Shown: positions 37,381 to 46,665, counted from the stretch's first letter. The stretch: DNA of 64,000 bases from Streptomyces violaceusniger Tu 4113 (GCF_000147815.2 NC_015957.1:6882001-6946000), one strand, 5' to 3'. Made by a program: numbers and translations. Notes: a model not told the origin generated them from the letters alone.

Positions 37381-37406
37381 GTCCCACGCGGCGGGATCGC
37401 CTCGTG

Positions 37407-38198
37407 TCACCAGTTCGCGGGCTCGGCGAGGCTGTAGGAGTCCGCGATGCGTGCGTGGTCATGGAAGACGGAGAGCTCCCGAGGACCGGCGGGCAGGTTC
37501 TCGCGCCAGCCGGTGCAGTAGATCCCGGACGACCAGCGCACCGTGTTCGACGTCTTGGGCAGCACGGTGATCCCGGTCCTGCTGTACTTCTTCACTCCGT
37601 TGACCCAGATCTCGATGGCGCCGTTGGTCGCGTGGAACTTCAGGCGCGTGACGATCCGGATCCAGGTGCCGCGCAGATCGGTCACCTTGGCGACGTTCGC
37701 GCTGAAGCCGCCGGATCCGCCGATGCTCAGGTCGTCGTTCTGGATGAACATCAGCTCCCAGGGGCCCTCGGGATCTTCGGGCGACCACTGCTGGAAGGTG
37801 ACGTTCTGGTTGTGGAACTGCCAGTTGGGGGCGATGTGGACGGCCTGGCCGTAATAGCGGTCCTGGCCCACGGCCTGGGTGGACGCCTGCACGGTCTCGG
37901 AGTGGTAGCCGCCGCCCTCGTTGATATAGGTCTGCTTGGCCTCGATGGCATTGCCGCCCTTGTAGGCGGGGGTGGTGACGTTGCGTATGACGCCTTGTTT
38001 CTGCGGCTTCTGCGGGTAGTTGGACCACCCTTGGACGGTGCCCTCGTCCTGGAAGTGGACCCCGGCGGGCAGGGCCTGGACGCCCGCGTCGCGGCGGGTT
38101 CCGGCTTCCGCGGAGCCGCCGCTCAGGGCGAGGCCGGCGACCAGCGCCCCGGTGACGCATAACAGGTGGATCCGCTTGCAGACCCGTCTCCTTGACAT
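37407..38198 (-). CDS. secreted polysaccharide lyase-like protein (concanavalin fold)
   Basis: A 263-residue exported protein. The signal peptide has SRRRVCKRI, a hydrophobic core and an AEA cleavage region near residue 32. The mature part reads as a beta-jelly-roll with YGQAVHIAPNW, NQNVTFQQWSPED, WELMFIQNDDLSIGG, WIRIVTRLKFH and IEIWVNGVKKYSR. This pattern occurs in the heparin-lyase-I/PL20-like group that cleaves uronic-acid polymers. The specific substrate cannot be told. The ATG at 38198 has GAGAGGA upstream. No partner genes adjoin it. Confidence 0.75.
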   Translation of the reverse strand: MSRRRVCKRIHLLCVTGALVAGLALSGGSAEAGTRRDAGVQALPAGVHFQDEGTVQGWSNYPQKPQKQGVIRNVTTPAYKGGNAIEAKQTYINEGGGYHSETVQASTQAVGQDRYYGQAVHIAPNWQFHNQNVTFQQWSPEDPEGPWELMFIQNDDLSIGGSGGFSANVAKVTDLRGTWIRIVTRLKFHATNGAIEIWVNGVKKYSRTGITVLPKTSNTVRWSSGIYCTGWRENLPAGPRELSVFHDHARIADSYSLAEPANW

Positions 38199-38325
38199 CC
38201 GATCAATCCTCTCGGGAGCCTTGACTCAGGTCTGGACTTTCGTCAGAAGCTACCGCTCAAGGGATGACGCGTCCACATCAAGTGCGGGTAAAAGGTCCGA
38301 TGTCCAATTCCCGAGGCGCACCGCC

Positions 38326-39180
38326 TCAGGACCCCGCGTGGAAGACCTCCGCGGCGTGCGCCGCCGCCCGGGCGCTCAGCAGGTCGTGGAGCCGGTGGAA
38401 GAGTTCGCCCGCGGCCACGCCGTTCCACTCCTCCGGAAGGAGTTCCAGGGGAAGTCCCGGGTCGCGGTAGGGCATGCGGCGCCACTGGGTCAGCATCGGC
38501 GCATAAGTGCGGAACGCCTCCAGCGGCGGTGGTTCGCGCCGTGTCACCGCGTCCAGGACGGGGCGGTACCGATCCAGGAAGTCCGCGTACAGGGCGGTGA
38601 GTTCGTCCAGGTCCCACCAGGAGCGGACCTTCTCCCGCAGGCCCCCGAAGGCGAAGTGGTCACCGGTGAAGATGTCGACGTACGCGGACAGTTCCCGGCG
38701 TTCCAGGGTGCGCCGGGTCTCGGCCGCCAGGTGCCCGGGGGCGATCCAGACGCCCGCCGCGGCGGTGCCGAAGCCCAGCCGGGTCAGGGTCGTCCGCAGT
38801 GCGTGCCGCTTCTCGCGCTCGGACTCGGGCACGGAGAACACGACGAGGACCCAGCCGTCCTCGCGGGACGCCCTGGCCTGCCGGAAGATGCGTACGTCCC
38901 CCTCGGCGAGGGTCTGCAGGGTGGAGTCGGCGAGGGAGTAGCCGGCGAGACCCTCGTGGCGCTCGCCGCGCAGCACATCGCGGCGTTTCATCCGGGAGAC
39001 CGAGGACCGCACGGCCCGGCTCTCCACGCCGAGGTCCGCCATGAGGCTGATCACCGAGGCGACCGAGAGCCAGTTGTGCTCGCCCCGGGCGTAGAGGCCG
39101 AAGACCGTGAGGATGAGCGGGGCGTGGCGGGACTCCCGCTCGCCCGCCGCGGTGGTGGCCGTTGTCGTCTGCGCGGTCAT
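38326..39180 (-). CDS. PaaX family transcriptional regulator
   Basis: A 284-residue repressor with the PaaX N-terminal winged helix (PLILTVFGLYARGEHNWLSV then RAVRSSVSRMKRRDVL), the central domain (WVLVVFSVPESEREKRHALR) and the C-terminal PaaX_C region (RMPYRDPGLPLELLPEEWNG). PaaX proteins sense aryl-CoA thioesters such as phenylacetyl-CoA. Located downstream of the RidA gene on the same strand and facing the cupin-thioesterase-ligase-monooxygenase operon, it probably represses that operon until the aryl-CoA made by the ligase accumulates. ATG at 39180 is chosen on domain start. Confidence 0.92.
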   Translation of the reverse strand: MTAQTTTATTAAGERESRHAPLILTVFGLYARGEHNWLSVASVISLMADLGVESRAVRSSVSRMKRRDVLRGERHEGLAGYSLADSTLQTLAEGDVRIFRQARASREDGWVLVVFSVPESEREKRHALRTTLTRLGFGTAAAGVWIAPGHLAAETRRTLERRELSAYVDIFTGDHFAFGGLREKVRSWWDLDELTALYADFLDRYRPVLDAVTRREPPPLEAFRTYAPMLTQWRRMPYRDPGLPLELLPEEWNGVAAGELFHRLHDLLSARAAAHAAEVFHAGS

Positions 39181-39320
39181 GTACCGGCACCCTAACGCCT
39201 GGCGCGGCGGAGTGATCACCTGCTCCCGGACCAGGCCCGGTGCGCCGCCGCACCGCGCGACCGGCCCGCCGGGGCCGTACCAGTCGCGACCGCCTCACCC
39301 CCTGGTGCGACGGGTCCGCC

Positions 39321-39761
39321 TCACCCCCCGGTGTGCGGCGCCACGAGTCGCTCCTCCGGGATCACGGCCACACCAAGGATCTCGATCATGGCCTCGGGCT
39401 GCCACAGCGCCGTGCAGCCGATGCCCGCCATGGCCGGGTAGACCGGCCCGGCGAGCTCGCGCCAGACCTTGCCGATCTCCTTGCCGTGCGCCTGGTAGTC
39501 GGGGATGTCGGTGAGGTGGATGGTCACGCTCACCAGGTCTTCGGGCTGTCCGCCGACCTCGCGCAGCGTGGTGAGCAGGTTGCCGAACGCCTGCCGGAAC
39601 TGTTCGACGATGCCGCCCGGAACGATCTTCATGTGGGCGTCGAGGGCGGTCTGTCCCCCCAGGTGGAGCGTGTTTCCGGCGAGTGTTCCGTGCGAGTAGC
39701 CGCTGGGTGTCGGCAGGGTGGTCGGGTTCACGGGGACGGGGGTCATGGGGACGGGGGTCAT
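39321..39761 (-). CDS. RidA family enamine/imine deaminase
   Basis: A 146-residue YjgF/YER057c/UK114-fold protein. The ATG at 39761 has GGAGG 4 bp before it; the next Met is 5 codons on. Fold marks are LHLGGQTALDAHMKIVPGGI, EQFRQAFGNLLTTLREVGG, VTIHLTDI and the end region PAMAGIGCTALWQPEAMIEI. The classical Arg-105 position is not the usual ARxxV: here GIGCTAL, so it may be a divergent RidA subfamily. Members hydrolyse enamines to ketones and ammonia. Beside the fused monooxygenase it could act on an enamine formed from an aminobenzoyl-CoA. Confidence 0.85.
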   Translation of the reverse strand: MTPVPMTPVPVNPTTLPTPSGYSHGTLAGNTLHLGGQTALDAHMKIVPGGIVEQFRQAFGNLLTTLREVGGQPEDLVSVTIHLTDIPDYQAHGKEIGKVWRELAGPVYPAMAGIGCTALWQPEAMIEILGVAVIPEERLVAPHTGG

Positions 39762-39795
39762 GGGGCCTCCGGCTCGGTTGCGTTGCGTCCTGTCC

Positions 39796-39845
39796 CACGG
39801 TCGGGCAGGTCCATCCAGGTGTATTGACTTTAATTGACGACCGTG
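39796..39845. promoter_or_regulatory. divergent promoter with inverted and direct repeats (PaaX operator candidate)
   Basis: CACGGTCG at 39796-39803 and CGACCGTG at 39838-39845 are exact inverted copies. Between them lie two TTGAC elements (39824-39828 and 39834-39838) in an AT-rich patch. The region separates RidA-PaaX (minus) from the cupin operon (plus). A candidate PaaX site, inferred from position. Confidence 0.5.
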
Positions 39846-39895
39846 AGAAACACGAGACATCGGATCCTGGTCCCCGACTGAACGGAGCCGACCCC

Positions 39896-40378
39896 ATGGA
39901 GCCCGACCTGAGCAAGTACCGCCTCGAAGGCGACAATTCGATGTACCGGCTGCCCAGTGGCATCGTCGCCCCCGTGGTGACGCGCGGCGGCCTGGAGAGC
40001 GGAAGCACCGCAGACTCGGGCGGTGCCGTCCGCGTCTCGGGCGTGAGCATCCAGCACACCCCGGCCACCCGCCTCTGGTTCGGCAAGGTCAGCAATGAAC
40101 CCGGCTACCGCTCGGTGACCCACCACCACGGCGAGGCCGAGACCGGCGGCTATGTCCTCTCCGGCCGGGCCCGCATCTACTTCGGCGAGCGGTTCGAGGA
40201 CTATGCCGACATGGAGGAGGGCGACTGGGTCTTCGTGCCGCCGTATCTGCCGCACGTGGAGTGCAACCTCTCCCGCACCAAGCCGCTGACCTGGATGACC
40301 ACCCGGACGCCGGAGAACATCGTGGTCAATCTGCCCGACGTCGCCGACGCCGAGCTGCGCGACTGGCTGGACCGCTGA
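39896..40378 (+). CDS. single-domain cupin protein
   Basis: A 160-residue cupin. Metal-binding motif 1 is THHHGEAETGGYVLSGRARIYFG (His-rich, with Glu), motif 2 is PPYLPHVECNL. It has the size and metal ligands of small non-heme iron dioxygenases or binding proteins but is not the two-cupin gentisate dioxygenase. First gene of an operon: its TGA overlaps the ATG of the thioesterase (TGATG). Possible role: cleavage or isomerisation of the ring product made by the monooxygenase. Function is not established. Confidence 0.8.
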   Translation: MEPDLSKYRLEGDNSMYRLPSGIVAPVVTRGGLESGSTADSGGAVRVSGVSIQHTPATRLWFGKVSNEPGYRSVTHHHGEAETGGYVLSGRARIYFGERFEDYADMEEGDWVFVPPYLPHVECNLSRTKPLTWMTTRTPENIVVNLPDVADAELRDWLDR

Positions 40379-41280
40379 TGTCCGGGACGCCCCCCACCTC
40401 GGCCGTCTTCACCGCCGCCGTCACCCTGAAGCCCGCCCAGCCCGAGCATTTCGACCTCGCCTTCACCGCCACGACCCAGCCCTGCCCCTGGCCCAAGGCA
40501 TACGGCGGCGATCTGGTCGCCCAGGCCGCGGCCGCGGCCATGCGGTCGGTGACCGACGGCAAGTCGCTGCACTCGATGCACAGTTACTTCCTGCGGCCCG
40601 CCGACATCGGGGCCGAGGTGCGCTACGAGGTGGAGGTGGTGCGCGACGGGCGCGGCTACAGCACCCGGCAGGTGCGCGGCTATCAGAACGGTAGAACGCT
40701 GTATGTGTGCCTGGCCGGCTTCGCGGCGGGCGAGGCCGGCGCGGCCTTCCACACCGCGTTCGCCGACGATGTGCCCGATCCGGAGACCCTGCCCGGCTCG
40801 GCGGAGTACCTCGCGGAGCGCGACGGCGGGTCCATGACCAAGGAGTCCAAGGCGTACTGGTCCGGCGGTCGCGGCTTCGACATGCGGCATGTCCCCGGCC
40901 CGGTCTATCTCACCGTCGAGGGAGAACGCCTGCCGCACCAGGCGGTCTGGCTGAGGCCCTTCGACCCGCTCCGCCCGGTCGACGGGCTGACCGACGCCCA
41001 ACGGGACCTGGCCGCCCTGGCGTACGTCTGCGACTACACGATCCTCGAACCCGTGCTGCGCGTGCTCGACCTGCCCTGGGCCAGGCCCGGGCTGGTCACC
41101 GCCAGCCTCGACCACGCGATGTGGTTCCACCGTCCGGGGCCGCTGGGCGACTGGCTGCTCTACGTCCAGGAAGCCGTCGCCGCCGACGCGGGCCGCGGCC
41201 TGGGCACGGGCCGCTTCTTCACCCGCGATCACCGCCACCTGGCAACCGTCGTCCAGGAGGGCCTGATCCGCCCCGCCTGA
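40378..41280 (+). CDS. acyl-CoA thioesterase (TesB-like, double hotdog)
   Basis: A 300-residue thioesterase. N-terminal hotdog: TTQPCPWPKAYGGDLVAQAA and LHSMHSYFLRPADIGAEVRY. C-terminal hotdog: LVTASLDHAMWFHRP then WLLYVQEAVAADAGRG with a late catalytic Gln region HLATVVQEGLIRP. Two-domain length (about 300) matches TesB. Starts inside the cupin stop codon, so the two are translationally coupled. It likely releases CoA from the hydroxylated aryl-CoA or an overflow intermediate. Confidence 0.9.
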   Translation: MSGTPPTSAVFTAAVTLKPAQPEHFDLAFTATTQPCPWPKAYGGDLVAQAAAAAMRSVTDGKSLHSMHSYFLRPADIGAEVRYEVEVVRDGRGYSTRQVRGYQNGRTLYVCLAGFAAGEAGAAFHTAFADDVPDPETLPGSAEYLAERDGGSMTKESKAYWSGGRGFDMRHVPGPVYLTVEGERLPHQAVWLRPFDPLRPVDGLTDAQRDLAALAYVCDYTILEPVLRVLDLPWARPGLVTASLDHAMWFHRPGPLGDWLLYVQEAVAADAGRGLGTGRFFTRDHRHLATVVQEGLIRPA

Positions 41281-41320
41281 CCCGCCGCGCTTCCCGGCGG
41301 GCTCCCGGAAGGACTCTTCC

Positions 41321-43003
41321 GTGACTCTTCCGCTCCCCCTCTCACCCTCCGCACACATCGACACCTTCACGCGCGACCGGCTGCCGCCCGCGCACCTGTG
41401 GCCGACGATCGAGTTCACGACGCCGGAACTGCGCTATCCGGACCGGCTCAACGCGGCGACCGAGCTCATCGACACCCCCACCGCGCTGTTCGGCCCCGGC
41501 CGTCCCGCCCTGCGCACCCCGGCCGGCGGAGTGTGCACATACGGCGAACTGCGCACCCGCGCCAATCAGGTCGCCCAGGTGCTCACCGAGGACCTCGGCC
41601 TGGTGCCGGGGCAGCGCGTCCTGCTGCGCTCGCCCAACAACCCGTGGACCGTCGCGGCCTGGCTCGGCGTCCTCAAGGCCGGTGGCGTCGTGGTGACCAC
41701 GATGGCCGCCCTGCGCGCCCGGGAGCTCACCCCGATCGCCGAACGCACCCGGCCGTCGATCGCCCTGGTGGACCACCGGTTCACCGAGGAGGTCCGCACG
41801 GTCCGGGACACCGTGCTGCCCGGGCTGACGGTGGTCGGGTACGGCGGTGGCGGCCCGGAGGATCTGGTGGCCAGGGCCACGGGCAAGTCCGGCGAGTTCA
41901 CCAACGTGGACACCGCCGCCGACGATGTCGCGCTCCTCGGCCCCACCTCGGGATCCACCGGCACCCCCAAGATCACCATGCACTTCCACCGCGACATCCT
42001 GTCCAGCGACAACACCTTCGGCCGCCATACCCTGGGCCTGGTATCGGACGATCTGGTGGCCTGCACCGCTCCCCTGGCCTTCACCTTCGGCCTCGGCATG
42101 CTGGTCGTCTTCCCGCTGCGGGCCGGTGCCTGCGCCCTGCTGACGGAGTCCGCCACCCCTCCGCAGCTCGCGGAGATCGTGCGGCGGCACGGCGTCACCG
42201 TCCTGGCGACCGCGCCCACCGCCTACCGGGCGATCCTGCGCGAGGGGCGGGAACAGCAGCTCGCCGGGGTGCGGATCGGGGTTTCGGCGGGCGAGCACAT
42301 ACCCCGCACCACCTGGGAGGAGCTGCGGGATCGCATCGGCCTGAAGGTGGTCGACGGCATCGGCGCCACCGAGCTGCTGCACATCTTCATCTCCGCCGCC
42401 GGGGACGCCATCCGGCCCGGCGCCACGGGACAGGCGGTCCCCGGCTTCCGCGCCGCGATCCTCGGCACCGACGGCACGGAACTCGGCCCCGGAGAGCCGG
42501 GCAGACTCGGTGTCATCGGCCCGGTCGGCTGCCGCTACCTGGGTGGCGAACGACAGCGGGACTACGTCCTGGAGGGCTGGAACATCACCGGTGACATCTT
42601 CCACCGGGACGAGGACGGCTACTTCCACTACCACGCCCGCAGCGACAGCATGATCGTCTCCTCCGGGTACAACATCGGCGGCCCCGAGGTCGAATCCGCC
42701 ATCGACACCCACCCGGACGTCGTGGAATCCGCCGTCGTGGCCCGCCCCGACCCGGAGCGCGGCTCGGTCGTATGCGCCTTCGTGGTGCTGCGGGACGGCG
42801 TGCCCGGCGACGCGGCCAAGGTGAAGGAGATACAGGACCACGTCAAGCAGCTCCTGGCGCCCTACAAGTACCCGAGCGATGTGCGGTTCCAGGACGCCCT
42901 GCCGCGCAACACCAGTGGCAAACTGCAGCGTTTCAAGCTGCTGCGCGAGGTGCGCCAGGCCCATGACGACGAGCGGGCCACCGAGGCCGTCGCCGAGAGT
43001 TGA
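41321..43003 (+). CDS. aryl-CoA ligase (2-aminobenzoate/benzoate-CoA ligase family)
   Basis: An ATP-dependent acid-CoA ligase of 560 residues starting with GTG. AMP-binding loop: GPTSGSTGTPK at about 208-218. Motifs: DGIGATELLHIFISA (substrate/ATP motif), GWNITGDIFHRDEDGY, SGYNIGGPEVE and the catalytic Lys in LPRNTSGKLQRF (about 533). The ATELLHIF segment and length match the benzoate and 2-aminobenzoate-CoA ligase group rather than fatty acid ligases. It sits 40 bp after the thioesterase and 10 bp before the monooxygenase, providing its thioester substrate. Confidence 0.9.
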   Translation: MTLPLPLSPSAHIDTFTRDRLPPAHLWPTIEFTTPELRYPDRLNAATELIDTPTALFGPGRPALRTPAGGVCTYGELRTRANQVAQVLTEDLGLVPGQRVLLRSPNNPWTVAAWLGVLKAGGVVVTTMAALRARELTPIAERTRPSIALVDHRFTEEVRTVRDTVLPGLTVVGYGGGGPEDLVARATGKSGEFTNVDTAADDVALLGPTSGSTGTPKITMHFHRDILSSDNTFGRHTLGLVSDDLVACTAPLAFTFGLGMLVVFPLRAGACALLTESATPPQLAEIVRRHGVTVLATAPTAYRAILREGREQQLAGVRIGVSAGEHIPRTTWEELRDRIGLKVVDGIGATELLHIFISAAGDAIRPGATGQAVPGFRAAILGTDGTELGPGEPGRLGVIGPVGCRYLGGERQRDYVLEGWNITGDIFHRDEDGYFHYHARSDSMIVSSGYNIGGPEVESAIDTHPDVVESAVVARPDPERGSVVCAFVVLRDGVPGDAAKVKEIQDHVKQLLAPYKYPSDVRFQDALPRNTSGKLQRFKLLREVRQAHDDERATEAVAES

Positions 43004-43013
43004 GAGGAACCCC

Positions 43014-45401
43014 GTGAACATCGCGATCATCGGCGGCGGTCCCGGCGGGCTGTACTTCGCGGCCCTGATGAAACAGCTCGACCCCGCCCACGAGATCACC
43101 GTCTGGGAACGCAACGCCCCCGACGACACGTTCGGCTTCGGCGTCGTGTTCTCCGACGAGACGCTCGGCGGCATCGAGAACGCCGACACCACCATCGCCG
43201 AGGCCATGGCCCGGCGCTTCGCCCGCTGGACCGACATCGACATCCACTACCGGGGCGAGAGCCACACCGTCGGCGGCCAGGGCTTCGCCGCCATGAGCCG
43301 CAAGGAGCTGCTCCGCCTGCTCCAGGAGCGCTGCCGTGACCTCGGCGTCACCCTGCGCTTCTCGACCGTCGCGCCGGACACCGAGTGGCTGCGCGCGTCG
43401 TACGACCTGGTGGTGGGGGCCGACGGGGTCAACTCCTCGGTGCGGGCGGCCCACGCGGACGTCTTCCGCCCCACCCTGGACCGCCGGCACAGCAAGTACA
43501 TGTGGCTCGGCACGGACCGGGTCTTCGAGGCGTTCCAGTTCTTCGTCGAGCAGACCGAATGGGGGGTCGTGCAGGTGCACGGCTACCCCTACTCCGACAC
43601 CGGCTCCACCTTCATCGTCGAGATGCACGAGGACGTCTGGCGGCGGGCCGGTTTCGACGCCACCGACCGGGCCGACGGCGCACCGGGCGCCTCCGACGAG
43701 CGGGCCGTCGCGCGCGTCCGCGAGCTTTTCGCCGACGCGCTCGACGGCCACCGGCTGTTCGCCAACAACTCCAAGTGGCTGAACTTCACGACCGTACGCA
43801 ACGAGCGCTGGCACCACGGCAACCTCGTGCTCATCGGGGACGCCGCCCACAGCGCGCACTTCTCCATCGGCTCGGGCACCAAGCTGGCGATGGAGGACGC
43901 GCTCGCCCTCGCGGCCTGTCTGCACGAACACCCGGTCGCCGAGCGGGCGTTGACCGCTTATGAGGCCGAGCGGCGCCCGGTCGTGGAGTCCACCCAGCGG
44001 GCGGCGCAGGGCTCGCTGGAGTGGTTCGAGAACATCGGGATGTACGCCCGCCAGGAGCCGACCCAGTTCTGCTTCAACCTGCTGACCCGCTCCCGCCGCA
44101 TCACCTACGACAACCTGCGCACCCGCGACCCCGACTTCGCCGACCAGGTCGACACCGCCTTCGCCGCCGCGCAGGGCCTCGACACGGTGGCACCGGCGAT
44201 GTTCCAGCCGTACCGGCTGGGGCGGCTGGAGCTGAAGAACCGGGTGATCGTCTCGCCGATGGACATGTACTCCGCGGTCGACGGCGTACCCGGCGACTTC
44301 CACCTCGTCCACCTCGGCTCCAAGGCCATGGGCGGCGCCGGACTGGTGATGACCGAGATGGTGTGCGTCTCGCCCGAGGGCCGCATCACACCCGGCTGCA
44401 CGGGCCTGTGGAACGGCGAGCAGCGCGATTCCTGGCGGCGGATCGTGTCCTACGTCCATGAGCGGAGCACCGCCCGCATCGGCCTCCAGCTCGGCCACTC
44501 GGGCCGCAAGGGCTCGACCCGGCTGATGTGGGAGGGCATGGACGAACCGCTGCCGGAGGGCAACTGGGACACCGTCGGCCCGTCCGCGCTGCCGTACGGC
44601 CCCGGCTGCGCGGTTCCGCGCGAGGTCACCCGCGCGGATATGGACCGGATCGCCGCGGACTTCGTCGCCGCCGCCCGCCGGGGTGCCGAGGCCGGGTTCG
44701 ACCTGCTCGAACTGCACTGCGCCCACGGCTACTTGCTGTCCTCCTTCCTCTCACCGGTCGCCAACCACCGCACCGACGCGTACGGCGGCCCGCTGGAGAA
44801 CCGGCTGCGTTTCCCCCTGGAGGTCTTCGACGCCGTGCGGGAGGCGTGGCCCGCGGAGCGGCCGGTGATCGTGCGCATCTCCGCCACCGACTGGGTGCCG
44901 GACGGCAACACCGAGCATGACGCCGTCGAGATCGCCCGCGCTTTCATCGCACACGGGGCGGACGCCATCGACGTGTCCTCCGGGCAGGTCACCAAGGACG
45001 AGCGCCCCGCCTTCGGCCGCTCCTACCAGACCCCGTTCGCCGACCGCATCCGCCATGAGGTCGCCGCCGCGACCGGCACCGCCGTCATCGCGGTCGGCGC
45101 GATCGCCTCGTACGACGACGTCAACTCCCTGCTGCTGGCGGGCCGCGCCGATCTGTGCGCCGTGGGGCGCACCCATCTGTACGACCCGCACTGGACGCTG
45201 CACGCGGCGGCCGAACAGGAGTACCGGGGCCCGGGCGCCGAGTGGCCGGTGCCGTTCGGCGCGGGCCGCCGCAAGCCCCCGGCCGCGCGCACCGACGCCG
45301 TACGGCCCCGGCTGTCCCTGCTCCGGTCCGACCCCGCCGACCAGGCCGTTCATCTGCGCTGGACCCCGGCCCCGGCCCCGGCACCCGCGCCCGTTTCCTG
45401 A
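43014..45401 (+). CDS. fused FAD monooxygenase / Old Yellow Enzyme reductase acting on aryl-CoA
   Basis: A 795-residue fusion, start GTG 43014 after AGAGGA. Residues 1-385 form an FAD hydroxylase (IAIIGGGPGGLYFAAL, DG in VVGADGVNSSVR, GD in VLIGDAAHSAHFSIGSG). From about 390 an FMN barrel follows (LGRLELKNRVIVSPMDMYSA, QLGHSGRKG, HCAHGYLLSSFLSPVANHRT, GRTHLYDPHW). This architecture is that of 2-aminobenzoyl-CoA monooxygenase/reductase of Azoarcus and the salicylyl-CoA 5-hydroxylase/oxidoreductase annotation. The first domain hydroxylates the ring, the second hydrogenates it. The Pro-Ala tail PAPAPAPAPVS is unusual. With the ligase it forms the committed step of the operon. Confidence 0.93.
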   Translation: MNIAIIGGGPGGLYFAALMKQLDPAHEITVWERNAPDDTFGFGVVFSDETLGGIENADTTIAEAMARRFARWTDIDIHYRGESHTVGGQGFAAMSRKELLRLLQERCRDLGVTLRFSTVAPDTEWLRASYDLVVGADGVNSSVRAAHADVFRPTLDRRHSKYMWLGTDRVFEAFQFFVEQTEWGVVQVHGYPYSDTGSTFIVEMHEDVWRRAGFDATDRADGAPGASDERAVARVRELFADALDGHRLFANNSKWLNFTTVRNERWHHGNLVLIGDAAHSAHFSIGSGTKLAMEDALALAACLHEHPVAERALTAYEAERRPVVESTQRAAQGSLEWFENIGMYARQEPTQFCFNLLTRSRRITYDNLRTRDPDFADQVDTAFAAAQGLDTVAPAMFQPYRLGRLELKNRVIVSPMDMYSAVDGVPGDFHLVHLGSKAMGGAGLVMTEMVCVSPEGRITPGCTGLWNGEQRDSWRRIVSYVHERSTARIGLQLGHSGRKGSTRLMWEGMDEPLPEGNWDTVGPSALPYGPGCAVPREVTRADMDRIAADFVAAARRGAEAGFDLLELHCAHGYLLSSFLSPVANHRTDAYGGPLENRLRFPLEVFDAVREAWPAERPVIVRISATDWVPDGNTEHDAVEIARAFIAHGADAIDVSSGQVTKDERPAFGRSYQTPFADRIRHEVAAATGTAVIAVGAIASYDDVNSLLLAGRADLCAVGRTHLYDPHWTLHAAAEQEYRGPGAEWPVPFGAGRRKPPAARTDAVRPRLSLLRSDPADQAVHLRWTPAPAPAPAPVS

Positions 45402-45438
45402 CGTGCGGTGTGGCCGGGCGCGGCGGCGGAATCCGGGC

Positions 45439-46614
45439 TCAGTCCGTCGCCACCGCCCGGTAGGGGCGGAAGAAGGCGCGCAGCTCCTCCGCGTAGAGCT
45501 CGGGCTCCTCGAACGGCGCGAAGTGTCCGCCGCGCGCGGGCTCGGTCACCCGCACGACGTTCGCCACGCGCTCCAGCCACTTCCGCGGCGGGCGCACGAT
45601 GTCGCCGCGGAAGAGCGAGAAACCGGACGGCACCTCGACCCGGCGGGCGTGCTGCTCGGGCGGGATCGCGGCGTTGGCGTGGTACATGCGCATCGACGAG
45701 CCGATCGTGCCCGTGAGCCAGTACAGCGTGACGTTCGTGAGGATCTCGTCCTTGGTGAAGCACCGCTCGATGTCACCGTCGCAGTCGCTCCACGAACGGA
45801 GCTTCTCGACGATCCACGCGGCGAGCCCGACCGGTGAGTCGGTCAGCCCGAAGGCGGCGGTCTGCGGCTTGGTGCGGTGCATGGCGGCGTAGGCGCCCTC
45901 GGCCGCGCCCCAGGCGGTGACCTCTTCGAACCAGGCACGCTCCTCGGGCGTGAGGTCCGCCGGGTCGCCGGTGAAGACGGGCAGGCCGCCGTCCATGCGG
46001 TGCACGGCCACGACCCGGTCGGGGTGGTCGAGCCCGAGGTAGCGGCTCACATGGCTGCCGATGTCCCCGCCCGCCGCGCCGAACCGCTCATAGCCGAGGA
46101 CGTCCATCAGCTCCGCCCACAGCCCGGCGACGGCGATGGAGTTCAGCGGCGGGCCGGTGGGCCGGTCGGAGTAGCCGTAGCCCGGCACGTCGGGCACGAC
46201 CACGTCGAACGCGTCGGCGGGGTCGGCGCCGTGCGCGCCGGGGTCGGTGAGGAGCGGGATGACCTTCGCATAGCGCCAGAACGAGTCCGGCCAGCCGTGG
46301 CTGAGGACCAGCGGCAGGGCGGGCCCGGCCGGGGCGGCGGCCCGGACGTGGGCGAAGTGGATCCCGAGGCCGCCGAGCCGGACGCGGAAGCGGGGCAGCC
46401 GGGCGAGCGCCGCCTCCTGCGCCGGCCAGTCGAACTCCTCCGCCCAGTAGGCGACGAGTTCGCGGAGGTAGTCGAGGTCGGTCCCCAGCGACCACCCGGC
46501 GTCCTCGGGCGCGTCCGGCCAGCGGGTCGCGCGCAGCCGCGCCCGGAGGTCCTCGAGCGCCGCGGGTGCGGTCTGCGGGGTGAACGGCTCGGGGCGGGGC
46601 GCGGCATCCGGCAT
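45439..46614 (-). CDS. epoxide hydrolase family protein
   Basis: A 391-residue alpha/beta hydrolase with an EHN-type N-terminus (APAALEDLRARLRATRW). HGWPDS gives the oxyanion region (about 106-111) and the nucleophile is Asp-184 in AAGGDIGSHVSRYL; most relatives have GGDWG, so Ile here may shape the pocket. A lid Tyr is in LYWLTGTIGSSMRMY and the late His in GGHFAPFEEPE. ATG at 46614 chosen; ribosome site is weak. Convergent with the monooxygenase gene. A paralog of the one at 11649-12806. Confidence 0.88.
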   Translation of the reverse strand: MPDAAPRPEPFTPQTAPAALEDLRARLRATRWPDAPEDAGWSLGTDLDYLRELVAYWAEEFDWPAQEAALARLPRFRVRLGGLGIHFAHVRAAAPAGPALPLVLSHGWPDSFWRYAKVIPLLTDPGAHGADPADAFDVVVPDVPGYGYSDRPTGPPLNSIAVAGLWAELMDVLGYERFGAAGGDIGSHVSRYLGLDHPDRVVAVHRMDGGLPVFTGDPADLTPEERAWFEEVTAWGAAEGAYAAMHRTKPQTAAFGLTDSPVGLAAWIVEKLRSWSDCDGDIERCFTKDEILTNVTLYWLTGTIGSSMRMYHANAAIPPEQHARRVEVPSGFSLFRGDIVRPPRKWLERVANVVRVTEPARGGHFAPFEEPELYAEELRAFFRPYRAVATD

Positions 46615-46665
46615 GGCACGTACCCTACAAGCCGCGCCACGCCTCTCCGCCGACACGCTGGGCAC

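Noticed and set aside
39896..40378. Gentisate 1,2-dioxygenase
   Set aside because: Gentisate dioxygenases are two-cupin proteins of about 340-380 residues; this is a single cupin of 160.
41342..43243. 633-residue minus-strand frame opposite the aryl-CoA ligase
   Set aside because: Antisense artefact of high-GC coding DNA; the plus strand has adenylation-enzyme motifs.
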